The notes under the pieces were generated by a model. The model was not told the origin of the DNA. It saw only the letters and a list, made by a program, of their open reading frames with translations, and searched no databases. Position numbers and translations under genes: made by a program. Below are positions 1 to 7,483 of a DNA stretch of 20,966 nucleotides, piece after piece. Numbering within the stretch: the first letter of the stretch is position 1; each line of letters begins with the position of its first letter. The stretch covers positions 1 to 20,966 of the forward strand of contig JBDTCS010000343.1 of the NCBI GenBank assembly GCA_039923455.1, read 5' to 3'. The stretch comes from JBDTCS01 sp039923455. Its GTDB lineage: Bacteria > Bacteroidota > Ignavibacteria > Palsa-1295.

Positions 1-1038
1 CTTCAACTCCGAGTCGAGGGAGCTACGATCTGGCTTACGCAGCTTGAGATCGCCGAGCTTTTCCAAACGACGAAGCAAAACGTCTCGCTTCATGCGAATA
101 ATGTTTTTGAGGAGGGTGAATTAACGCCTGAGGCAACTGTCAAGGATTCCTTGACAGTTCAAATCGAAGGTGACCGCGAGGTCAAACGCACTATTTCGTA
201 TTACAATCTCGATCTCATTCTTGCGATCGGTTACCGAATTCGGTCACCGCGCGGCACGCAGTTCCGGCAATGGGCAACAACCCATCTTCGCGAGTATCTC
301 GTCAAAGGGTTCGTGATGGATGATGAGCGTATGAAGAATCCCGGCGGCTGGGATTACTTCGACGAACTGCTTGCGCGTATCCGCGAGATACGCGCTTCCG
401 AAAAGCGATTTTATCAAAAGGTCCGTGATCTTTTTGCGCTCAGCTCTGATTACAAAGTTCGCGAGCAGGATACGAATCTCTTTTTTGCAGAAGTCCAGAA
501 CAAACTTCTCTACGCAGCGACAAAGCGAACAGCCGCCGAATTGATTGTTGAGCGAGCTGACGCATTGAAGCCGAACATGTCTCTGATGCATTGGAGCGGC
601 TCACGTGTTCGCAAACAGGATGTTATTATTGCGAAGGACTATCTTGTGGAGCGTGAACTCGACACGCTTAATCGGCTTGTGACAATTTTTCTTGAGCAGG
701 CAGAGCTGCGCGTGCAACAGAAGCATGACCTCACACTCGAGTACTGGCGAGCCAATGTAGATCGGATGCTGGAGTTTAACGATCAGGCTATTTTGGATGG
801 AGCCGGATCGGTAAGCCACGATGAGATGAAACGCATCGTGAACGAACGGTATGCGGAGTTTGAGCAGAACCGTCGAACCACCGAAGCACTCGCCGCAGAC
901 ACCGATGATCTTAACGAGATCGAACAACTCGAGAAGAGCCTTAGCAAAAGCAGCCTTAGCAAAAAGAGTCTTAGCAAAAGGAGTCTTAGCAAAAGGAGTC
1001 TTAGCAAAAAGCAATCGAAAGAAAATAACTCAGACTGA
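1..1038 (+). CDS. RhuM-family protein, 5' end outside the window
   Basis: The frame is open from the first base, so the gene begins before the window; a TTG at 151 is internal and not the start. The visible 345 residues open with a helix-turn-helix-like stretch typical of RhuM proteins (IWLTQLEIAELFQTTKQNVS), followed by the family motifs YYNLDLILAIGYRIRS and FRQWAT. The family is usually about 330-350 residues, so only some 15-20 N-terminal residues should be missing. RhuM was first noted in Salmonella pathogenicity island 3; its biochemical role is unknown, and homologues often lie inside type I restriction-modification operons. The C terminus is unusual: a lysine/serine-rich tail made of LSK(K/R)S pentads encoded by 15-bp tandem repeats. 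A helicase gene follows after 17 bp on the same strand, suggesting one operon. Family assignment is firm; function is not. Confidence 0.88.
   Translation, partial: LQLRVEGATIWLTQLEIAELFQTTKQNVSLHANNVFEEGELTPEATVKDSLTVQIEGDREVKRTISYYNLDLILAIGYRIRSPRGTQFRQWATTHLREYLVKGFVMDDERMKNPGGWDYFDELLARIREIRASEKRFYQKVRDLFALSSDYKVREQDTNLFFAEVQNKLLYAATKRTAAELIVERADALKPNMSLMHWSGSRVRKQDVIIAKDYLVERELDTLNRLVTIFLEQAELRVQQKHDLTLEYWRANVDRMLEFNDQAILDGAGSVSHDEMKRIVNERYAEFEQNRRTTEALAADTDDLNEIEQLEKSLSKSSLSKKSLSKRSLSKRSLSKKQSKENNSD
937..1011 (+). repeat. 15-bp tandem repeat, five copies, inside the RhuM gene
   Basis: The core TTAGCAAAA recurs at 941, 956, 971, 986 and 1001, an exact 15-bp period. Copies differ at a few positions (agC/agT, AAG/AGG). 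Each unit encodes one pentad of the type L-S-K-(K/R/S)-S. Because the unit is a multiple of three, gain or loss of copies would change the length of the basic tail without shifting the frame. Confidence 0.92.
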
Positions 1039-1055
1039 GCCTAACCTGAATCTGC

Positions 1056-3110
1056 ATGAACGAAGCGCCTTTAGCCATTCCCTCCGTATCCGTCACTTAC
1101 GCTCACGATGGTAGTTCGACTCGTTCGAACGCATTCGGCATGCGACCGATGCAAGAGCGCGCCTATCAAAAACGCGGTGAACAGTATCTGATCATCAAGT
1201 CGCCACCCGCTTCGGGCAAAAGCCGAGCGCTCATGTTTATCGCGCTGGACAAGCTCCAAAACCAAAAGCTAAAGCAAGCTATTATTGTTGTACCGGAAAA
1301 ATCCATCGGTGCAAGCTTTCATGACGAACCTCTGAGCACGTTCGGTTTTTTTGCAGACTGGAAGGTAGAGCCGAAGTGGAATCTCTGTGACGCGCCGGGT
1401 TCGGAGAATGGCGGCAAAGTCGATGCGGTAAAGAAGTTTCTGGAAAGCGACGACAAGGTGCTCGTTTGCACGCATGCAACATTCAGGTTTGCAGTAGAGC
1501 GGTTCGGTGTGGAAGCGTTTGACGATCGGCTAATCGCGGTGGATGAGTTTCACCACGTCTCGGCGAATCCGGAGAGTCGCTTGGGTGATTATATGCGGCA
1601 GTTCATGCAACGCGGTAAAGCACACGTTGTGGCTATGACAGGTTCCTATTTCCGCGGTGATGCCGAGGCCGTCTTAGAGCCGGAGGATGAATCCAAGTTT
1701 GATACAATCACATATACCTACTACGAGCAGCTCAACGGCTATCAATATCTTAAACAGCTCAATATCGGTTACTACTTTTACGAGGGCAAGTACACGGACA
1801 AAATTTTGAAGGTCCTTGACCCAAGTGAGAAGACTATCGTCCACATTCCCAACGTTAATTCTCGCGAGAGCACGAAAGAGAAACTCCTGGAGGTGGAGCA
1901 TATCCTAGAAGAACTGGGTACGTGGGAGGGTGCTGATCCGAAAACAGGATTCCAACTTGTTAAGACCAAAGCAGGCAAAGTGTTGAAGATCGCCGATCTG
2001 GTGGACGACGAACCCGCGAAGCGCGACAAGGTTGCAGCCGCACTGAGAGAACCTGCGATGAATCGCGACCGCGATTATGTAGATATAATCATCGCACTCG
2101 GAATGGCGAAAGAAGGTTTTGATTGGATCTGGTGCGAACATGCGCTGACCATCGGCTATCGATCGAGCCTTACCGAGATCGTGCAGATCATTGGTCGCGC
2201 GACGCGCGATGCTCCGGGTAAAACGCGGACGCGTTTCAGCAACCTTATCGCTGAACCGGATGCAACCGAAGGCACAGTCACCGAAGCCGTGAATGATACG
2301 CTCAAGGCTATCGCCGCAAGCCTTCTCATGGAGCAAGTGCTTGCGCCGCGTTTCGAGTTTAGACCGAAGCATCCGAACAATGCAGCTACACCCGGCCTGG
2401 ATTACGGAGAGGGCGGTTATGATCCAACAAAGATTAACGTCGGTGTCAACCCAACAACGGGTACGATCCAAATGGAGATCAAGGGTCTGATCGAACCAAA
2501 AAGTCCCGAAGCCGAGCGCATCTGCCACGAAGATCTAACCGAACTTATCACTGCGTTCGTACAGGACAAGAATGCGATCGAGCGCGGGATGTTTGATACC
2601 GATCTTGCTCCCGAAGAACTGACGCAAGTGAAGATGGGTAAGATTGTAAAGGAGAAATTTCCGAATTTGGACGACGAGGATCAGGAAGCTGTTCGACAAC
2701 ATGCCGTAGCTGCACTTAATATAATTCAGCAGGCAAAAAGAGTGATGACCGAGAGCGCAGGCGACTATGCACAAAACACTTTGCTCATCGATGGCGTACG
2801 GAAATTTGCTTTGTCCGTGAGGGAGCTCGACATCGACTTGATCGATCAAATCAATCCCTTTGGCGAAGCGTATGCGATCCTCGCCAAATCTATGAACGAA
2901 GAACGGCTCAAGGTTGTGGCAGGCGTGATTGCAGCCCGTCGAGGCAGTATGACGCTTGATGAGGCACGAGAGTGGGTGAAACGAGCCACGCGTTTCAAAG
3001 AGGATAAGGGCAGATTGCCTTCGATCACCGCGAGCGATCCATGGGAGAAGAAAATGGCGGAGGGCGTAGCATACCTACAACGGAGAGTGAAGGAGAGCAA
3101 GAATGCTTGA
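1056..3110 (+). CDS. SF2 DEAD/DEAH-box helicase, probable defence or restriction motor
   Basis: A 684-residue superfamily 2 ATPase. Visible motifs in order: Walker A PPASGKS (about residues 49-55), a DEFHH Walker B motif (163-167), motif III-like MTGS (194-197), motif V-like GMAKEGFDW (349-357) and motif VI QIIGRATRD (377-385) with the arginine finger. This core resembles the motor part of type I/III restriction R subunits and related defence helicases. Roughly 270 residues after the core match no domain I recognise; no nuclease motif is evident. The nuclease instead appears to be the next gene, which overlaps this one by 8 bp. The ATG at 1056 has only a weak upstream Shine-Dalgarno, 17 bp after the RhuM stop. 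Helicase call is firm; role in DNA restriction or phage defence is inferred from context. Confidence 0.88.
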   Translation: MNEAPLAIPSVSVTYAHDGSSTRSNAFGMRPMQERAYQKRGEQYLIIKSPPASGKSRALMFIALDKLQNQKLKQAIIVVPEKSIGASFHDEPLSTFGFFADWKVEPKWNLCDAPGSENGGKVDAVKKFLESDDKVLVCTHATFRFAVERFGVEAFDDRLIAVDEFHHVSANPESRLGDYMRQFMQRGKAHVVAMTGSYFRGDAEAVLEPEDESKFDTITYTYYEQLNGYQYLKQLNIGYYFYEGKYTDKILKVLDPSEKTIVHIPNVNSRESTKEKLLEVEHILEELGTWEGADPKTGFQLVKTKAGKVLKIADLVDDEPAKRDKVAAALREPAMNRDRDYVDIIIALGMAKEGFDWIWCEHALTIGYRSSLTEIVQIIGRATRDAPGKTRTRFSNLIAEPDATEGTVTEAVNDTLKAIAASLLMEQVLAPRFEFRPKHPNNAATPGLDYGEGGYDPTKINVGVNPTTGTIQMEIKGLIEPKSPEAERICHEDLTELITAFVQDKNAIERGMFDTDLAPEELTQVKMGKIVKEKFPNLDDEDQEAVRQHAVAALNIIQQAKRVMTESAGDYAQNTLLIDGVRKFALSVRELDIDLIDQINPFGEAYAILAKSMNEERLKVVAGVIAARRGSMTLDEAREWVKRATRFKEDKGRLPSITASDPWEKKMAEGVAYLQRRVKESKNA

Positions 3111-4314
3111 ACACATTACCGACGAAGACTCCGAGTTACTTGAGGGGTTGGGAGTCGAAACCGCGTCTGAGGTGTCAGGCGGCCACTCCGTAAAGGAACA
3201 GCGAATCATCGCAGGCTTCGAGGAGATCGTCAAGTTTGTCGAAGAACACGGAAGGCAACCACAGCATGGAGAGGGCCGAGATATCTTCGAGCGTATTTAC
3301 GCTGTTCGGCTTGATCAAATCAGAGCATCTTCGGAGTGCCGCGAAGCTTTGAAGGGTCAAGATTCACATGGACTTTTAGTTGCAGGAGATTATCTAAATG
3401 GAGAGCTTACGTATGAGGTTCTCTCCGACAAAGAACTTACCGAAGAAGAACTTCTTGCTTCGCTTGGTGCAGAACCACCTCCGGGTCACGACATCACCGA
3501 ACTTGTGCATGTTCGCTCCCATGAAGAAATCAAAGCTGCCGAAGAGATCGCGCAGCGAACTCCGTGTAAAGACTTCGACAACTTTAAGCCAATCTTCGAA
3601 GCAGTGCAGCGTGAACTGGAGTCAGGCCACCGAAGAACTGCAAAATATAGAGACAATGCGGAAATCAACTCCGGTGATCTGTTCATTCTCGAGGGTCAGA
3701 AGTTGATTGTTGCTGAGATGGGCAATGCGTTTATCAGCGACTACGGTCGTCCCGATTGGAGGCTTCGAGTGGTGTATGATAACGCCACCGAGAGCGACCT
3801 GCTGATGCGTTCGCTCCAACGAGCATTGAATAGAGATACGGCCAGCCGTCGCATCTCCGTACCCGGTTTGGGGCCACTTTTTTCTGACGAAGAAGATGCC
3901 GACGATTCGAAGTCAGGGTTTATCTATGTACTCAGAAGCGAATCAACGCATCCTTTCGTAGTAGAGAACCGACTTGTACTTCACAAAATAGGTGTTACCG
4001 GTGGTGAAGTAAAGAAGCGTGTTGCGAATGCGAAGCATGACCCAACGTACCTCTTGGCAGATGTGGAAATTGTCGCGACCTATAAACTTGCGAATCTCAA
4101 TCGGCAGGCGTTTGAAACGCTACTGCATAAATGCCTAAGTAGTGCTCGATTGGATTTAGAATTACAAGATCGCTTCGGTGCGAGCGTCGAGCCGAGGGAG
4201 TGGTTTCTCGTTCCACTGAATATCATCCACGAAGTAATTCAAAAAATCAAAGACGAAACGATTGGCGATTTCCGATACGACCCGGAAACAGCGCGTCTAA
4301 CAAATATCCGGTAA
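3103..4314 (+). CDS. GIY-YIG (T5orf172/MUG113-like) nuclease, helicase partner
   Basis: A 403-residue protein. The C-terminal third (about 270-380) has a GIY-YIG nuclease core: GFIYVLRS supplies the first tyrosine, HKIGVT the second strand, KKRVANAK an arginine-bearing helix, and QAFETLLHK (about 335-343) the likely metal-binding glutamate, ending in a REWF motif. The N-terminal part has helix-rich segments, including one resembling helicase-associated domains (EEIVKFVEEHGRQPQHG, 40-56). A strong Shine-Dalgarno AAGGAG sits at 3090-3095, 7 nt before the ATG, within the end of the helicase gene. The overlap indicates translational coupling and suggests that the two proteins act as a complex, the helicase moving on DNA and this one cutting. 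Nuclease fold confidence is high; substrate is unknown. Confidence 0.86.
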   Translation: MLEHITDEDSELLEGLGVETASEVSGGHSVKEQRIIAGFEEIVKFVEEHGRQPQHGEGRDIFERIYAVRLDQIRASSECREALKGQDSHGLLVAGDYLNGELTYEVLSDKELTEEELLASLGAEPPPGHDITELVHVRSHEEIKAAEEIAQRTPCKDFDNFKPIFEAVQRELESGHRRTAKYRDNAEINSGDLFILEGQKLIVAEMGNAFISDYGRPDWRLRVVYDNATESDLLMRSLQRALNRDTASRRISVPGLGPLFSDEEDADDSKSGFIYVLRSESTHPFVVENRLVLHKIGVTGGEVKKRVANAKHDPTYLLADVEIVATYKLANLNRQAFETLLHKCLSSARLDLELQDRFGASVEPREWFLVPLNIIHEVIQKIKDETIGDFRYDPETARLTNIR

Positions 4315-4425
4315 GCGTTGCGATGCTTTTGTTCATCACCGAGGGTTTGTCCGAAGTATCTCCCGAAACGAAGACGTGTCGGTGCTTTCGCGAGAAGCAA
4401 GAAGCGAAGCGGAATGCCGCAACGC
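4315..4425. repeat. Inverted repeat after the helicase/nuclease operon
   Basis: GCGTTGCG at 4315-4322, directly after the nuclease stop codon, is the exact reverse complement of CGCAACGC at 4418-4425. A smaller stem, TGCTT...AAGCA, lies between them. There is no T-tract, so this is not a classical intrinsic terminator. It occupies the gap between the defence-like operon and the convergent DUF347 gene and could be a structured 3' end or a boundary trace. Confidence 0.4.
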
Positions 4426-4467
4426 ACGAGGCGGTGTGGGCGTCGTTAAATTGATGCGTTGACGCCG

Positions 4468-5217
4468 CTATGCCTTCATAGTCGCGATGCGCTTCTTTTC
4501 TTTCATCGTGAGATAGGTGACCGCAACGATGATCGTGATGAAAAAGATTACGTTGATAACCGTCGTCGTGATCCCAAATCCGCCAACTTTAGGATCAACG
4601 GTCAGCAGATCGCCGGTCGAAGCGCCGAGTGGCCTCGTTAGGATATAAGCAATCCAGAAGGACAACACATCCCCCATCCGGAGAAATCGGTTAGCCAAAT
4701 AGACAATCGTGATCACACCGAGGAATAGTACCGCAGACCACGCGTAGCCGATTTTCATGCTCTCACTCAAAAGATCGCCAGCAGACGTCCCAAGCGCGAA
4801 CGTAAAGAGAATCGTGGTCCAGTAAAAGATCTCGCGACGGGTTGTTGTGATCGAATGTACCGAAAGTGTTTTTTCACTCACAAACCAAAGAATGAAAGTC
4901 ACGACGAGCGCAGCGCCAAAAATGATTGAGCTTGTCGCAAGGCTTATTCCTGCGTTGTCCGTAAGATTATCGGAGATTAAGGTACCCATCACGCTGATAA
5001 CGACAACGACAAACCAGTATACTGCCGGCAAATACCTCCGTGTACGCAACTGAATGACAAGCGCGATAAGCAGCAGTACAGCCATAACATAGGATGTGTT
5101 GACCAATCCGAGACCTTGAGTTAGGTTCAGATAATCGGCCGCAGTCTCGCCGACCGTCGTCGCCAAAATCTTGATGATCCAGAACAGGATCGTGACTGCC
5201 GGCACCTTATTGAGCAT
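4468..5217 (-). CDS. DUF347-repeat (COG4705) integral membrane protein
   Basis: A 249-residue membrane protein with about eight hydrophobic segments and the repeated signature of DUF347 proteins: KILATTVGETAADYL near the N terminus, a degenerate second copy (GTLISDNL), then FALGTSAGDLL and RPLGASTGDLL. Four such repeats are typical of the family, whose transported or bound substrate is not firmly established. I chose the ATG at 5217 because family members normally begin at this NKVP-type N terminus and because GAAGGTGAG lies just upstream as a Shine-Dalgarno. An in-frame ATG at 5283 would add 22 residues, but it sits at the predicted transcription start. The gene diverges from the Crp/Fnr-family gene and converges on the nuclease gene. 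Confidence 0.82.
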   Translation of the reverse strand: MLNKVPAVTILFWIIKILATTVGETAADYLNLTQGLGLVNTSYVMAVLLLIALVIQLRTRRYLPAVYWFVVVVISVMGTLISDNLTDNAGISLATSSIIFGAALVVTFILWFVSEKTLSVHSITTTRREIFYWTTILFTFALGTSAGDLLSESMKIGYAWSAVLFLGVITIVYLANRFLRMGDVLSFWIAYILTRPLGASTGDLLTVDPKVGGFGITTTVINVIFFITIIVAVTYLTMKEKKRIATMKA

Positions 5218-5288
5218 CGCGCTCACCTTCTCATCGGTGTTTTGCTGCCTACCAATCGCTAATGGCTTTTGCATTATTTTCATTCTTA

Positions 5289-5308
5289 CAAATATACCCC
5301 TTGTGGGG
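5289..5308 (-). promoter_or_regulatory. Promoter element with CCCC-TTGT-GGGG operator-like palindrome
   Basis: Read on the minus strand, TATATTTG (5296-5289) is an exact match to the Bacteroidota -7 consensus TAnnTTTG and would start transcription near 5283, giving a leader of about 65 nt before the chosen ATG. Directly upstream, CCCCTTGTGGGG (5297-5308), flanked by ATA on both sides, forms a G/C-rich inverted repeat. Its placement against the -7 element is where a repressor or MerR-type regulator would act. Similar ATACCCC/GGGGTAT sites are bound by CsoR/RcnR-family metal sensors; that link is only a resemblance. Confidence 0.45.
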
Positions 5309-5431
5309 ATACGCGGTTCATATTCAACTCGAGAGCGGAAGGATTCTTACTTTTCACTCGCGATAGGAGCAGCGTGAGTTCGATCAGCGGAAGGCCGGAG
5401 AATCTGCGTCAGGTAGTCGGCGCACCATGAT

Positions 5432-5449
5432 GATTGTTTAGGCACAATC
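5432..5449. promoter_or_regulatory. Inverted repeat upstream of the Crp/Fnr-family gene
   Basis: GATTGT-N6-ACAATC is a perfect 6-bp inverted repeat ending 19 bp before the regulator's ATG. The position suits an operator, perhaps for autoregulation. It does not match the TTGAC-N4-GTCAT box found after the gene. Confidence 0.35.
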
Positions 5450-5468
5450 CAAGGCCGATAGTTGTTTT

Positions 5469-6242
5469 ATGAGTCAACACATCGGTGACTCCTTCGCACG
5501 TACTAAAAGACCAACAGTAACTAAGTCTACCTTGAAGCATACCACTACGATTGACATTACTATCTATCGCACCATTCCACTATTCTCGGAATTGTCCGCC
5601 GATGAACTCAATGGAATCGTTGCCTTCTCTGCTGTAAAACATTTTAAGAAGAACGCTCACATTTTTTTGGAGGGAGATTCGTATTTAGGATTCTATGTTG
5701 TCCTTAAGGGGAGTGTGAAGGTGTATAAGGCAAACCAGGATGGAAAGGAGTTTGTCCTCCATCTTCTATACCCATACGCTTTGGTTGCAGACGTTCCCAT
5801 GTTCGAAGGCGGCAAGTATCCGGCGCATGCCGCTGTGCTGGAAGCAACGACCCTCCTCTTCGTTCCGAAGAAGCAATTTCTCCAATTCCTTGGACGTTCG
5901 CCTTCGCTGATGCTCAAGATGTTGAGCGGATTTGCAAAAAAGATTCGCAGCCTCTCGCAGCAATTGGAGAATCTTACGCTGCATGATGTGAGTTGCAGGC
6001 TGGCCCGTCACCTCGTTGATCTGGTTGAAGAAGCAAAGGGAGAACGCCTTGCTCAACCGGTCGTCCGTCTGCATTCACCTAAATCGGTACTCGCCTCTCA
6101 GTTAGGAACGGTCAGTGAAACGCTCTACCGAACACTGAAAAAATTACAAGTCGATGGGATCATCAAGATGAAGGGTCGTACTACCACCGTGCTCGATTAT
6201 AAACGGCTTCGAGCGCTGTCAGAATATCGCATTCTCCCATAA
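5469..6242 (+). CDS. Crp/Fnr-family transcription regulator (DNR/NnrR-like)
   Basis: A 257-residue regulator with an N-terminal cyclic-nucleotide-binding-type beta barrel (about 35-145), a dimerisation helix (about 147-185) and a C-terminal winged helix-turn-helix (about 200-245). The recognition helix reads TVSETLYRTLKKL; Glu217 and Arg221 match the DNA-contacting E and R of Fnr/Crp, while the Fnr serine position is Tyr220. There is a single cysteine (176), so it cannot carry the Fnr oxygen-sensing iron-sulfur cluster. This, with hemerythrin, DUF2249 and cytochrome genes downstream, points to the NO-sensing DNR/NnrR group, although the ligand cannot be read from sequence. The about 30 residues before the barrel are extra compared with typical members. 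A fitting DNA box lies 14 bp after the stop codon, before the next gene. Confidence 0.86.
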   Translation: MSQHIGDSFARTKRPTVTKSTLKHTTTIDITIYRTIPLFSELSADELNGIVAFSAVKHFKKNAHIFLEGDSYLGFYVVLKGSVKVYKANQDGKEFVLHLLYPYALVADVPMFEGGKYPAHAAVLEATTLLFVPKKQFLQFLGRSPSLMLKMLSGFAKKIRSLSQQLENLTLHDVSCRLARHLVDLVEEAKGERLAQPVVRLHSPKSVLASQLGTVSETLYRTLKKLQVDGIIKMKGRTTTVLDYKRLRALSEYRILP

Positions 6243-6256
6243 AAATTACGTTTTGT

Positions 6257-6300
6257 TGACTTAGGTCATAGTTTCCATATCTGAAACTCCATATTTTTGT
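6257..6300 (+). promoter_or_regulatory. Fnr/DNR-type box plus TAnnTTTG promoter of the cupin-hemerythrin cluster
   Basis: TTGAC-TTAG-GTCAT (6257-6270) is a near-perfect Fnr/DNR-type palindrome; the last base breaks symmetry. TATTTTTG (6293-6300) exactly fits the Bacteroidota -7 consensus TAnnTTTG, predicting a start near 6305-6306. The box centre then falls at about -41.5, the standard class II activation position for Crp/Fnr proteins. The leader to the cupin ATG would be about 24 nt. The regulator encoded immediately upstream is the obvious candidate to bind here. Confidence 0.66.
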
Positions 6301-6329
6301 ACTGTAAGATTTATAAACGCCCACATAGA

Positions 6330-6650
6330 ATGGAAGTACAGCAATTACACACAATCGCACGATTCGACCCCAGCAAGTTTGTTTACGTACCGTTGTACAA
6401 CGGCATACGGACAAAGGCACTATTGCTCTGCCTTTCGTCGGGCCTAACTGTGCCTCCACACTCTCATCCTGGATTTGAGGTGACGTTACAACCCTTACGT
6501 GGCAAAGCAAATCTACCGTTACCGGATGGAACGACATTGCTACTTGAAGAAGGAATGTTCGTGACAGTGGATGGTGCTGTGTCATTTAACCCGTCGAATC
6601 CGTTCACCGAAGATTTTGAGATGGTTATCCATCTTGTTCGCACAACGTAA
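6330..6650 (+). CDS. Small cupin-domain protein
   Basis: A 106-residue single-domain cupin. The metal-binding motif PPHSHPGFEVTLQPLRG (about residues 42-58) supplies two histidines and a glutamate; GMFVTVDGAVSFNPSN is the second cupin strand region. The open frame reaches back to a TTG at 6297, but that codon lies inside the -7 promoter element, so the ATG at 6330 is the likely start. It is the first gene after the Fnr/DNR-type box and precedes a DUF2249 gene by 31 bp. Substrate unknown; small cupins with this motif are often metal-binding sensors or enzymes. Confidence 0.8.
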   Translation: MEVQQLHTIARFDPSKFVYVPLYNGIRTKALLLCLSSGLTVPPHSHPGFEVTLQPLRGKANLPLPDGTTLLLEEGMFVTVDGAVSFNPSNPFTEDFEMVIHLVRTT

Positions 6651-6681
6651 CAATTCTCTTTTTTTTGAAAGGACACATACA

Positions 6682-6924
6682 ATGACCGAAACCGAATTCA
6701 GCGCTGAGTTAGACATACGTCCGATTCCGCCACCGGAGAAGCATCCAACAATCTTTCGTCTTTTTGACAGCTTAGAAGTTGGTCAATCAATGCTTCTCAT
6801 TAACGACCATAATCCGAAGCCGCTTTATTACCAATTTGGCTTCGAACGCATCGGAAAGTTTGAATGGAAGGATATCGAATCCGGGCCTGTTGAGTGGAGA
6901 GTTAGTATCACGAAGATTGCATAA
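6682..6924 (+). CDS. DUF2249-domain protein
   Basis: An 80-residue protein consisting essentially of one DUF2249 domain: LDIRPIPPPEKHPTIFRLFD, then LLINDHNPKPLYYQFGFER and a closing GPVEWRVSI. The ATG at 6682 has a good Shine-Dalgarno GAAAGGA about 8 nt upstream; the frame extends further back without one. DUF2249 proteins resemble TusA/SirA-like folds and recur near denitrification and hemerythrin genes, but their activity is not settled. Two more DUF2249 domains occur in the gene at 7480, so the cluster encodes three. Confidence 0.86.
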   Translation: MTETEFSAELDIRPIPPPEKHPTIFRLFDSLEVGQSMLLINDHNPKPLYYQFGFERIGKFEWKDIESGPVEWRVSITKIA

Positions 6925-6942
6925 CGTAAGTGTTATCCTACG

Positions 6943-7039
6943 CTGTCCGGCCATTGTTGAATCTGATATTTCTACGTGACCTTTCTCACAACAGATAGAT
7001 TAGTGGCAGCGGTAAATCCAGAAGAGGTGGCCGGACAGT
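6943..7039. repeat. 11-bp perfect inverted repeat between DUF2249 and cytochrome c genes
   Basis: CTGTCCGGCCA at 6943-6953 is the exact reverse complement of TGGCCGGACAG at about 7029-7039 (right arm position good to one base). About 75 bp lie between the arms. Paired in RNA, it would close a stem-loop in the only long gap of this cluster, just before the cytochrome gene. It could be an mRNA processing/attenuation structure or the ends of a small non-coding element. No T-tract follows. Confidence 0.55.
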
Positions 7040-7084
7040 TAGACTGCTGTGTTCCATCTAAAGCGGGCGGAACAAACATTTCAC

Positions 7085-7483
7085 ATGTTGCAAAAACAAT
7101 ATTCCAGCGCTAAGGTACTTGCCACATTTGGGGCAAGTTTCTGCGCACTAGTTTTTTTGCTGGTAACAGTGAATGTCTTCATTCGTAACACCGAAGGTCG
7201 AAGCGTAAATCCATGGGAGACCTTTCAGGAATCCGACACCACTCGGCAGGAGGGATTCACCCTTATGCAAGGTCACGGGTGCTTCCTGTGTCACCGCATG
7301 GATAACTTCGGCGGTGCGATCGGCCCAAAACTCAATGGAGTGAAAGAAAGAAAAACCCGCGAGCAACTCTTTGCCTGGATAAAATCACCGCGAAGCATTA
7401 AGCCGAACACGATCATGCCGGAATTCCACTTGCCCGATGAAGAGATACTCAAAATAATTAGCTATTTGGAGACCAAGCCATGA
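7085..7483 (+). CDS. Membrane-anchored single-haem cytochrome c (NorC-like size)
   Basis: A 132-residue protein with one N-terminal membrane segment (about residues 11-33, VLATFGASFCALVFLLVTV), then a periplasmic class I cytochrome c domain. The haem motif CFLCH lies at about 66-70 and a likely axial methionine in TIMPEF near 111. One anchor plus one haem in 130-150 residues resembles NorC and similar electron donors to membrane haem proteins. A GTG at 7049 would add 12 residues; neither start has a strong Shine-Dalgarno, so the ATG is a choice, not a proof. The stop codon overlaps the next ATG (ATGA). The 12-TM haem-protein gene two genes on is the probable electron partner. Confidence 0.83.
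   Translation: MLQKQYSSAKVLATFGASFCALVFLLVTVNVFIRNTEGRSVNPWETFQESDTTRQEGFTLMQGHGCFLCHRMDNFGGAIGPKLNGVKERKTREQLFAWIKSPRSIKPNTIMPEFHLPDEEILKIISYLETKP

Noticed and set aside
244..1014. Open frames on the minus strand opposite the RhuM gene, including leucine-rich translations of the repeat tract
   Set aside because: They are antisense shadows; the RhuM frame has clear family motifs and the leucine runs only reflect the 15-bp repeat.
1905..2528. 207-codon minus-strand open frame inside the helicase gene
   Set aside because: Lies wholly opposite helicase motifs V and VI; no recognisable domain and no ribosome binding context of its own.
5218..5283. 22-residue N-terminal extension of the DUF347 protein
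   Set aside because: The family start and a Shine-Dalgarno support the ATG at 5217, and the upstream ATG falls at the predicted transcription start.
6297..6329. TTG start at 6297 for the small cupin
   Set aside because: The codon overlaps the TATTTTTG promoter element; the ATG at 6330 gives a normal cupin.
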